Assembly: GCA_937980285.1 (NCBI GenBank)
Contig: CALJQI010000333.1
Coordinates: 1 to 5,856 of the forward strand
Source of the DNA: an uncultured Gammaproteobacteria bacterium
Lineage (GTDB): Bacteria > Pseudomonadota > Gammaproteobacteria > GCA-001735895
Direction of reading: 5' to 3'
Length of the DNA: 5,856 nucleotides
Shown: positions 1 to 4,961 of the stretch, piece after piece
How positions within the stretch are numbered: position 1 is the stretch's first letter
Layout of the letters: each line of letters starts with the position of its first letter
Notes under the pieces: generated by a model
Databases searched by the model: none
What the model was told of the DNA's origin: nothing
The model's input: the letters and a program-made list of their open reading frames with translations, nothing else
Translations under genes and position numbers: made by a program

Positions 1-55
1 TCTCACCGGGCTTGAGATCGAAACAGGAGAGCATATGAAACGCGGATTCAGGCAT
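1..55 (-). CDS. Start of an unidentified gene overlapping the dehydrogenase gene, cut by window edge
   Basis: Reading the minus strand from 55, an ATG opens a frame that stays open to the window edge and gives MPESAFHMLSCFDLKPGE. The start lies inside the last codons of the upstream dehydrogenase gene (8-nt overlap, ATGCCTGA), which suggests translational coupling in one operon. No clear Shine-Dalgarno sequence precedes it. A second ATG at 34 is an alternative start, also without a good ribosome-binding site. The visible peptide could be the first beta strand of a small ferredoxin-like (NIPSNAP/EthD/ABM-type) protein, but 18 residues cannot establish a family. I infer a gene because the frame is open, the overlap is typical of operons, and no other feature explains the short downstream stretch. 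Confidence 0.45.
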   Translation of the reverse strand, partial: MPESAFHMLSCFDLKPGE

Positions 56-2114
56 CGTCGTAAAACACCCGGTCGTATTTCATGCGGTTATCCGGATCGA
101 CCTCGGTGTCGAGTTCGCGTGCGTAGCGATGTCCCGAGAAAACAGCGCCGGCAATAATCGTCGGCGTCAGGCAGTCGCCGATGCGGGTCACCGAGTCGGG
201 CCTGTAGTCGCCGCCGGATTCGAGGCTCCGTTGCAACTCGTGGAACAGCGCGTCGTCGGGTGCGCGCAGGGTGACGCTAACGACCGCCTCGACGTCGAGG
301 TTTTTACGCTCGCCGGTGTAGCTGCATTCGATTTCGGCCGTATTGCCGTCGAAGCCCCTGAGCCCGTGCGAGGTGACGATGTCGACTCCGAGCTCCATCA
401 TGCGCCGCTGCACGCGGCCCTGTTCGCCGGTCTTTGCGCCCCAGGCCGATAGCATGGTTTCGGGAGTCACCAGCGTGACTGCAACCCCCTTCGAGCGCAG
501 TAACTCCGCGATGACGTTAGCCATATAGTAGTGGTCGTCATCGTAAATCAGCGTCGGCCCCTGCGGCAGGCGCCCGGCCATGATGTCGTCCGGGGTAAAA
601 ACCTGTTCCGCCGGGCCGAGTTTCTGCAGCGGCATCTGGTTGTAGAGGCCGCGGCCGTCGGCAAGCCAGCTGGCGCCGGTGGCGATGACGATGTGGTTGG
701 CTTCTACCGCGAGCACCTGCTCGGCGTCCATCCGGTTGTCGAAGTAGACGTCGACATTATGCATGTTCTGGATTTCGTGTACGCGGTAGTTACGCACGCG
801 CGCCCATTCGCCGAGGCCGGGGAGTTCGGATTCACGGCTGACGCGGCCGCCGAGGCTGTGCTGCGCCTCGGCCAGCATTACGTGGTAACCGCGCCGGCCG
901 AGTACCCGCGTCGCCTCGAGGCCGGCGGGGCCGCCGCCAATGACCAGCACGCTGGCCGCGGATCCCGCCGCTTCGTATTTCTCCGGGTGCCAGCCGCGGC
1001 GCCATTCCTCGCTGATGGTCGAATTCTGCGTGCAGCGAATCGGCGTGCCGGTGCTGTCGCCGGTGTAGCAGATATTGCAGCCGATGCATTCGCGGATTTC
1101 GTCGATACGACCTTGTTCGATCTTCTTCGGCAGGAAAGGGTCGGCGATCGAAGGCCTGGCGGCGCCGATAAAGTCGACGATGCCGCGGTTGACCTGCGAG
1201 ACCATCGCGTCGGGAGAGGTGAAGCGTCCGACGCTGACCACGGGTTTGCTGGTAATCGTCTTGACGTACGACATGTAGTCTTCCAGCGAGCCTTCCTTGA
1301 CGAAGCGCGACACACCCATTTCGCGCGAGTAGTCCTGGATATTGATATCCCACAGGTCCGGCAGTTCGGCCAGCATTTCGAGCATTTCGCGGTGCTCGGC
1401 GGTCTCCAGCCTGTCGTCGCCGCTGCCCGGGTCGTCGGCGGAAAATCGTACCGCGACCGCGCAACGGTCGCCGACCGCGTCCCTGGTTTCCTCGATCAGT
1501 TCGCGCACCAGGCGCACGCGGTTTTCCAGCGAACCGCCGTACTCGTCGCTGCGGGAGTTGGTTTTGGCCGACAGGAAATGCGACAGCAGGTAGTGATGGG
1601 TGGCGTAGACGTAGACGATATCGAAGCCGGCGTCGCGGGCGCGCAGCGCGGCGTTTCGATGCCAGCGCCTGAGTTCGCGGATATCGGATTTATCCATCGC
1701 GCGCGCCTGGTAGGGAATGCCGATCGAATTGGGCATGTTGGCCACGTCCATCGCGACTTCGTTGGTAAACAGGTTGGTGCTGCGCGCGCCGCCGACCCAG
1801 AGCTCGGCGCCGGCGAGCGAGCCGTGCTCGTGCACCATCTCGGTCATCAGCGAGTGCGCCCTGATATCGCCCTGGTCCCACAAAGACGCGTAGGGATGCG
1901 GCAGGTCGTCCGAGGCCGGATGTATCGAACAATACTCGGTACAGACCACGCCCCAGCCGCCCTCGGCTTTGATGCCGCGCAGCGCGGCCACCATGCGCGG
2001 TCGCAGCCAGCCGAGGCCGGTGCAGTGCGGCACCTGGTAGAACCGGTTGGGCGCGGTGACCGGCCCGATCCTGACCGGCTCGAAGAGAACGTCGTAGCGT
2101 GCGTCTCGGGTCAT
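48..2114 (-). CDS. Trimethylamine/dimethylamine/histamine dehydrogenase-family iron-sulfur flavoenzyme, substrate unknown
   Basis: This is a 688-residue protein, close to the roughly 690-730 residues usual for the family. Such enzymes oxidatively cleave C-N bonds of amines in the cytoplasm and pass electrons through FMN and a [4Fe-4S] cluster to electron-transfer flavoprotein. Residues 1-370 form an OYE-like TIM barrel. The segment NRFYQVPHC (23-31) matches trimethylamine dehydrogenase (TMADH), with Cys31 at the position that binds FMN covalently. Cys343, Cys346, Cys349 and Cys361 match the cluster ligands. Tyr170 and His173 match TMADH Tyr169/His172. A GGGPAG motif (393-398) begins the ADP-binding Rossmann part, and GDC (646-648) lies near the C-terminal end. 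Of the TMADH substrate bowl (Tyr60, Trp264, Trp355), only the tyrosine is kept (Tyr61). The Trp264 region has a three-residue deletion, and Asp353 replaces Trp355. I therefore name the family, not the substrate. I chose the ATG at 2114, preceded by AGAGAG, over an in-frame TTG two codons upstream. Confidence 0.88.
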   Translation of the reverse strand: MTRDARYDVLFEPVRIGPVTAPNRFYQVPHCTGLGWLRPRMVAALRGIKAEGGWGVVCTEYCSIHPASDDLPHPYASLWDQGDIRAHSLMTEMVHEHGSLAGAELWVGGARSTNLFTNEVAMDVANMPNSIGIPYQARAMDKSDIRELRRWHRNAALRARDAGFDIVYVYATHHYLLSHFLSAKTNSRSDEYGGSLENRVRLVRELIEETRDAVGDRCAVAVRFSADDPGSGDDRLETAEHREMLEMLAELPDLWDINIQDYSREMGVSRFVKEGSLEDYMSYVKTITSKPVVSVGRFTSPDAMVSQVNRGIVDFIGAARPSIADPFLPKKIEQGRIDEIRECIGCNICYTGDSTGTPIRCTQNSTISEEWRRGWHPEKYEAAGSAASVLVIGGGPAGLEATRVLGRRGYHVMLAEAQHSLGGRVSRESELPGLGEWARVRNYRVHEIQNMHNVDVYFDNRMDAEQVLAVEANHIVIATGASWLADGRGLYNQMPLQKLGPAEQVFTPDDIMAGRLPQGPTLIYDDDHYYMANVIAELLRSKGVAVTLVTPETMLSAWGAKTGEQGRVQRRMMELGVDIVTSHGLRGFDGNTAEIECSYTGERKNLDVEAVVSVTLRAPDDALFHELQRSLESGGDYRPDSVTRIGDCLTPTIIAGAVFSGHRYARELDTEVDPDNRMKYDRVFYDDA

Positions 2115-2130
2115 ATCCAAGTCTCTCTGG

Positions 2131-2217
2131 TCATCGTGTGCTGTGGTGTGATCGGGCGCGTTGATCGCCCTGGTACGGGTCGAACAAAATGTGATCGTTT
2201 CTGACTCGGTCAGGCAT
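2131..2217 (-). other. Possible 28-codon leader ORF ahead of the dehydrogenase
   Basis: If transcription starts at the candidate promoter near 2283, the dehydrogenase mRNA has a leader of about 165 nt. In it, an ATG at 2217 opens a 28-codon frame that ends in TGA at 2133-2131, 16 nt before the dehydrogenase ATG. A GGAGG stands only 2 nt before this ATG, which is too close for an ideal ribosome-binding site. The peptide (starting MPDRVRNDHILFDPYQGD) resembles nothing I know. It may be a chance frame. Confidence 0.15.
2201..2213. repeat. Second CTGAC/GTCAG inverted repeat, in the dehydrogenase leader
   Basis: CTGAC-TCG-GTCAG repeats the two arms of the main operator-like palindrome at 2292-2313, but with a 3-bp instead of a 2-bp centre. 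It lies about 80 bp downstream of the candidate start point of the dehydrogenase transcript. It could be an auxiliary regulator site or a small RNA hairpin. The changed spacing makes binding by the same TetR dimer uncertain. Confidence 0.3.
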
Positions 2218-2289
2218 TGCCTCCGACACGGCGATAATAGTCCCGACGATCCCGCGGCCTTATCCGTTGATATTCGATTCGAGGCGAAA

Positions 2290-2318
2290 ATACTATCTGA
2301 CCAGTCAGTTAGTTACAA
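2290..2318 (-). promoter_or_regulatory. Candidate sigma70-type promoter of the dehydrogenase gene
   Basis: On the minus strand, TTGTAA (plus-strand positions 2318-2313) is followed after exactly 17 bp by TAGTAT (2295-2290). Each hexamer matches the sigma70 consensus at four of six positions, including the most conserved -10 bases. The start point would be near 2283. The palindrome at 2292-2313 fills the spacer and overlaps the -10 element, so a bound repressor would exclude RNA polymerase. Confidence 0.5.
2292..2313. promoter_or_regulatory. Probable TetR-family operator
   Basis: This is a 22-bp imperfect palindrome. Its core is CTGAC-CA-GTCAG, flanked after one unpaired position on each side by ACTA and TAGT. 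Nine of the eleven positions are symmetric; only the central pair and one pair per arm break symmetry. Size and symmetry fit sites of TetR/AcrR-type dimers. It lies between the divergent dehydrogenase and TetR genes and inside the candidate dehydrogenase promoter. The regulator encoded at 2379 is the obvious ligand, by inference from position. Confidence 0.65.
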
Positions 2319-2338
2319 GTACGGGGAGCTGCCGATCG

Positions 2339-2347
2339 TGTTAGAAT
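2339..2347 (+). promoter_or_regulatory. Candidate extended -10 element for the TetR gene
   Basis: TG-T-TAGAAT fits the extended -10 pattern TGnTATAAT, with five of six matches in the hexamer, 31 nt upstream of the TetR start codon. No convincing -35 hexamer lies 16-18 bp upstream, which extended -10 promoters can tolerate. The nearby palindrome ends 25 bp upstream of the element, so autoregulation is possible but less direct than repression of the dehydrogenase. Confidence 0.3.
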
Positions 2348-2378
2348 TGGCCGCCCTTTAGCCTGCGCCGGGAAAGTA

Positions 2379-3017
2379 ATGAAACTAGCCGAAGTAACCA
2401 CCGACAAACGTCGAATTCGGGGCGAGGAAAGCCGCAAGCTAATCCTCAAATCGGCTATCGATAACATTGCCAAAGGCGGGCTCGGCAGTTTGACGCTGGA
2501 CCGGGTGGCCGACAAGCTCGACGTGTCGCGAGGCCTGGTCGTATTCCACTTCAAATCGAAAGACAATTTGATCAGGGAAGTGCTGGAGTATCTCGGCAAG
2601 CAGTATTCCGGCGGCTGGAACGCCATCGTTGCCGAAGAAGCCTCTTCCAGCATGGAAAAGCTTTTGCGGCTGATAGATTACGATATTCGCTTCGCCTGCG
2701 AGAATCCCAAATACGTTTCCGCCTGGCACGCGTTCTGGGGTGAATCCAGGGGCAGGCAGATGTTTCATGAACTGGTGCTTCCCCGCGACGAGGCTTACGC
2801 GGCGGATATGGGGCAGTTGCTAGAGCAAATCAGTGCGCAGGGGGGGTACGGCGACCTCGATATTCCTACAGTGACACGCGGACTGGTTTCGATGATGTTC
2901 GGCGCCTGGGTGCTCGTGCATCTGAATCCGGGACCCGACGACTATGCGACCAGCATGAAGGCGGTGCGCCTTTACCTGGAGCTCGTTTTCCCCGGTACCG
3001 AGCTGCCGCAAGCGTAA
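2379..3017 (+). CDS. TetR/AcrR-family transcriptional regulator (BetI-like C-terminal domain)
   Basis: This 212-residue cytoplasmic DNA-binding protein is of normal length for the family. Residues 17-65 form the TetR-type N-terminal domain, with the helix-turn-helix and its hallmark ending at about 38-65 (TLDRVADKLDVSRGLVVFHF then KSKDNLI). The VVFHF-KSKDNLI segment corresponds to the common YYHF-xsKe-L pattern. The C-terminal helical domain, with WHAFWGES at 116-123, resembles the BetI-type ligand domain (TetR_C_6). BetI itself answers to choline, but the ligand here cannot be read from sequence. The ATG at 2379 is preceded by GGGA at 2370-2373. The gene is divergent from the amine-dehydrogenase-family gene, with a strong palindrome between them. 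I infer that it represses that gene until a substrate-derived inducer binds. Confidence 0.88.
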   Translation: MKLAEVTTDKRRIRGEESRKLILKSAIDNIAKGGLGSLTLDRVADKLDVSRGLVVFHFKSKDNLIREVLEYLGKQYSGGWNAIVAEEASSSMEKLLRLIDYDIRFACENPKYVSAWHAFWGESRGRQMFHELVLPRDEAYAADMGQLLEQISAQGGYGDLDIPTVTRGLVSMMFGAWVLVHLNPGPDDYATSMKAVRLYLELVFPGTELPQA

Positions 3018-3060
3018 CAGGCGATCGCCTGAGGTGACGGATTTCAGTGCCGTCAGCCTC
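3018..3060. terminator. Palindrome and hairpin in the convergent intergenic region, possible terminator
   Basis: A perfect 14-bp palindrome, CAGGCGATCGCCTG, begins right after the TetR stop codon (3018-3031). It abuts a hairpin with left arm GAGGTGACGG (3031-3040), right arm CCGTCAGCCTC (3050-3060) and one bulged C. The two flanking genes converge here, so a bidirectional terminator would be expected. Neither strand shows a run of T after the stem, so a classical intrinsic terminator is not supported. Confidence 0.3.
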
Positions 3061-3121
3061 GAAACGGAGGCGCGGGTAATAATCCTCCTCCAAATCTCTA
3101 CCCCTTACCGGCAGCCGTTGC

Positions 3122-3628
3122 CTATGCCGCTACCCGGGTGAGCGTTTCTCGGGTTTGCGCCAGTTGCCGAAACTGGCCGCCGTTGAACAGCAGCGGCGGA
3201 ATCCTGTCCTGGCCGAACTCGGTCACCTTACCCACCAGCATGCTGTGGTCGCCCAGGCGGATCGAGCGATAACTGTCGCATTTGAACCAGGCGCAGCCGT
3301 TGGGGATGACGGTTGCGTCGCTGCCGTCGACTTCGAGGTTCTCGAACTTGTTGGCGCCGCGCGTGGAGAAGCGCAGCGCCAGCTCGGCCTGGTGCTCGGA
3401 CAGCACCGTGACCGCGAAACGCGACGCGTTGACGAAGGTATCGTAACTGGCCGCGCGTCGATCGATACTCCAGCAAATCAGCGCCGGCGACAGCGAAATC
3501 GAAGCCAGGCTGTTTATCGTCATCCCCACCGGCCGGGAATCGTCGTCGAGCGCGGTCACGATGGCGACGCCGGTCGGAAACTGCCCGAGCGCATTGCGCA
3601 GTTCGCGGTTGTCGTCGACGGCGCTCAT
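3122..3628 (-). CDS. Short-chain flavin reductase (HpaC/DszD type), likely reductase of a two-component monooxygenase
   Basis: This 168-residue protein matches the usual 160-190 residues of the flavin reductase-like domain family. Such enzymes use NAD(P)H to reduce FMN or FAD and release the reduced flavin to a partner monooxygenase. FPTGVAIVTA (17-26) and GMTINSLASISLSPALI (35-51) are typical of the N-terminal FMN-binding part. GDH (126-128) followed by LVGKV is the motif linked to NAD(P)H binding in HpaC/PheA2-like reductases. The start codon overlaps the stop of the upstream acyl-CoA-dehydrogenase-like gene by four bases (ATGA, 3625-3628) and has no strong ribosome-binding site of its own. 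Translation is therefore probably coupled, giving matched amounts of both proteins. No membrane segment or signal peptide is visible. The flavin and nucleotide preferences cannot be read from sequence. Confidence 0.87.
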   Translation of the reverse strand: MSAVDDNRELRNALGQFPTGVAIVTALDDDSRPVGMTINSLASISLSPALICWSIDRRAASYDTFVNASRFAVTVLSEHQAELALRFSTRGANKFENLEVDGSDATVIPNGCAWFKCDSYRSIRLGDHSMLVGKVTEFGQDRIPPLLFNGGQFRQLAQTRETLTRVAA

Positions 3629-4764
3629 TTGACCGGGTCCAGGCCGAGGCTGACCTTGCCGGAAAACTGGTACTGTCGGCGATATGGCAGCGGGTGGAAG
3701 TGGCAGGCCTTGATATCGCGCTGTATCCGCTCCATCGGATGCCCTTTGAAGAAACCGGCGCCACCGATGATTTCGGCGGCCAGTTCGACGGTTTTCTGCG
3801 CGCCGCTAGCGACCAGGGTTTTACGGCTCAGAATTCCGCTGGCCACTTCGTTGCCTGGGGTGAAGCCGTGATTGTCGTTAATGCGAACCATGTCTTCATG
3901 TATCACCGTGGTCAGGGTGTGCTGGTTCAGCATTTCGCCCACTACCGCGGCCAGTTCATGCGGTCGTTTGGCGGCGGCATTTCTGGCGAGATCGACGGCG
4001 GCATCCGCGAGCCCGGCGTAGGCCGACATGATCAACGGCATTGCAGTGGGCAGGATTACGTTCCACATCGGGTGCCACTCGCCCTTCGGACGGCGCGCGA
4101 CGATGGCGTCTTCGGCAACGAATACCTTTTCCAGGACGATATCGTTCGAGCCGGTGGCGCGCATTCCCAGCGTGTTCCAGTTAGAGCCGTGCGTGATGCC
4201 TTCGCTGGCAAACGGGATCGCGAAGTGCAGTACTTCGCTGCCGTCCTCGCCTTCGTAGTTGGCGCTGGTGACGAATACCTGGGCGCCGGGGCTGCCGCTG
4301 ACGAAATGTTTGTGCGCGCTTACTTCGTATCCGCCATCGACGCGGGTCATCTCTCCGGAAGAGGCCAGCCAGTCGTTGGCGCCGGTGCCGGCAATGATCA
4401 AATTGTTATCGACAATCTTGCGCAGGGTCGCGGTCGCTTTCTCGTCGCCGCGCAGGTGCTTGTATACATTTGTCGCGACCGGGTGCGTGTGCATCGCAAA
4501 AGACAGCGCGGTGGAAGCGCAGTGACGCCCGAGTTCGCGAATGACCTCGCAGGCCTCGGCAAAGCTGGCGCCGCCACCGCCGAGTTCAGCCGGGATGGCA
4601 AGTTTGAAGAATCCGTTGTCGCGCAGAATTTCATAGTTTTGGTGAGCAAACTGGTTGTCGGCATCGTTGCCGGCTGCCTCGGCGGAAAATTTTTCGCCCA
4701 GTTCTGCGGCCAGTTCTTTCCAGGATTTGATTGTTTCTCGGTTCATTTTTATCGCGGTGTTCAT
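3625..4764 (-). CDS. Acyl-CoA dehydrogenase-fold protein lacking the catalytic Glu; probable flavin-dependent (group D type) monooxygenase component
   Basis: This 379-residue protein has the acyl-CoA dehydrogenase (ACAD) architecture. The N-terminal helical domain ends near IPAELGGGG (57-65). The beta domain includes WNTLGMRATGSNDI (196-209). The C-terminal helical bundle has GGAGFFKGHPMERIQRD (334-350). The base Glu of medium-chain ACADs lies eight residues after the RD aspartate; here that position is Pro358, in HFHPLP. The alternative Glu site of isovaleryl-CoA dehydrogenase aligns by eye with Ala241. A true dehydrogenase is therefore unlikely. The overlapping flavin reductase gene points to an oxygenase that uses reduced flavin, as in DszC-like group D enzymes; its substrate is unknown. 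I chose the ATG at 4764, which has GGAG six bases upstream. An in-frame ATG at 4851 would add 29 residues unlike the family and cover an operator-like repeat. Less likely alternatives are a nitroalkane-oxidase-like or other non-canonical ACAD activity. Confidence 0.82.
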   Translation of the reverse strand: MNTAIKMNRETIKSWKELAAELGEKFSAEAAGNDADNQFAHQNYEILRDNGFFKLAIPAELGGGGASFAEACEVIRELGRHCASTALSFAMHTHPVATNVYKHLRGDEKATATLRKIVDNNLIIAGTGANDWLASSGEMTRVDGGYEVSAHKHFVSGSPGAQVFVTSANYEGEDGSEVLHFAIPFASEGITHGSNWNTLGMRATGSNDIVLEKVFVAEDAIVARRPKGEWHPMWNVILPTAMPLIMSAYAGLADAAVDLARNAAAKRPHELAAVVGEMLNQHTLTTVIHEDMVRINDNHGFTPGNEVASGILSRKTLVASGAQKTVELAAEIIGGAGFFKGHPMERIQRDIKACHFHPLPYRRQYQFSGKVSLGLDPVK

Positions 4765-4829
4765 TTCGGTCTCCAGGTCAGTGAAACAGGTTTTGCCAAC
4801 ATGATCCAGTTTGTCGATTTTCAAACAAG

Positions 4830-4842
4830 TACAATTTTTGTA
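4830..4842. promoter_or_regulatory. Operator-like site 1, TACA-N5-TGTA
   Basis: TACAA-TTT-TTGTA is a perfect 5-bp-arm inverted repeat, 65 bp upstream of the acyl-CoA-dehydrogenase-like start codon. It is preceded by ACAAG, giving a 9-bp ACAAGTACA block that recurs at site 3. It is one of three sites with the same arms and spacing in this divergent region. HxlR-family dimers bind short inverted repeats such as the TACT-N7-AGTA of YodB, so the HxlR protein encoded next door is the likely ligand. Confidence 0.6.
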
Positions 4843-4865
4843 ATGGATCATGTAACTTATGCGTA

Positions 4866-4878
4866 TACAGTGGGTGTA
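4866..4878. promoter_or_regulatory. Operator-like site 2, TACA-N5-TGTA
   Basis: TACA-GTGGG-TGTA keeps the arms and 5-bp spacer of sites 1 and 3, and the symmetry extends one more base pair (ATACA and TGTAT, 4865-4879). The centres of sites 1 and 2 are 36 bp apart and those of sites 2 and 3 are 42 bp apart. It lies midway between the divergent genes. Confidence 0.55.
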
Positions 4879-4906
4879 TGTTTTCAGCTATCGCGGGAAG
4901 CGACAA

Positions 4907-4921
4907 GTACAGTATCTGTAC
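4907..4921. promoter_or_regulatory. Operator-like site 3, GTACAG-TAT-CTGTAC
   Basis: This is the strongest of the three sites, with perfect 6-bp arms around a 3-bp centre; it contains TACA-N5-TGTA at 4908-4920. It ends 40 bp before the HxlR start codon, where occupancy could block transcription of the regulator's own gene. I could not identify a convincing -35/-10 pair for either divergent gene, so the regulatory sign of each site remains open. Confidence 0.62.
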
Positions 4922-4961
4922 CGGATGCTTGTCCTGCGATACAGACCAGGGGAGTCATAAG

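Noticed and set aside
48..2114. Naming the dehydrogenase trimethylamine dehydrogenase (tmd) or histamine dehydrogenase
   Set aside because: The cofactor residues fit both, but the substrate-pocket residues match neither set, so a gene symbol would overstate what the sequence shows.
531..2204. Plus-strand open frame of 557 codons across the dehydrogenase gene
   Set aside because: It is antisense to a gene with a clear family match. Its translation is rich in Ala, Val, His, Arg and Gly with no recognisable domain, and such long shadow frames are common opposite GC-rich genes.
3066..3091. GGAGG/CCTCC inverted repeat as a terminator of the flavin reductase operon
   Set aside because: The stem is 5 bp with a 16-nt loop and there is no T run on the minus strand, so it is too weak to call.
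2866..3093. Minus-strand 75-codon frame with TTG start overlapping the end of the TetR gene
   Set aside because: It is mostly antisense to the TetR coding region, Arg-rich, without a family match. Its GGAGGAGG lies within the frame rather than ahead of the start.
3625..4764. Calling the ACAD-fold protein a fatty-acid beta-oxidation acyl-CoA dehydrogenase
   Set aside because: Both known positions for the catalytic Glu lack it, and the gene is coupled to a flavin reductase rather than to ETF, hydratase or thiolase genes.
4762..4851. In-frame upstream ATG (4851) as start of the ACAD-like gene
   Set aside because: The extra 29 residues (MIHYKNCTCLKIDKLDHVGK...) do not resemble the family and would cover operator site 1. 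The ATG at 4764 has a proper GGAG ribosome-binding site.
4878..4961. In-frame upstream ATG (4878) as start of the HxlR gene
   Set aside because: It has no ribosome-binding site, its extension precedes the usual HxlR N-terminus, and it would contain the best palindrome. The ATG at 4962 has AGGGGAG at good spacing.
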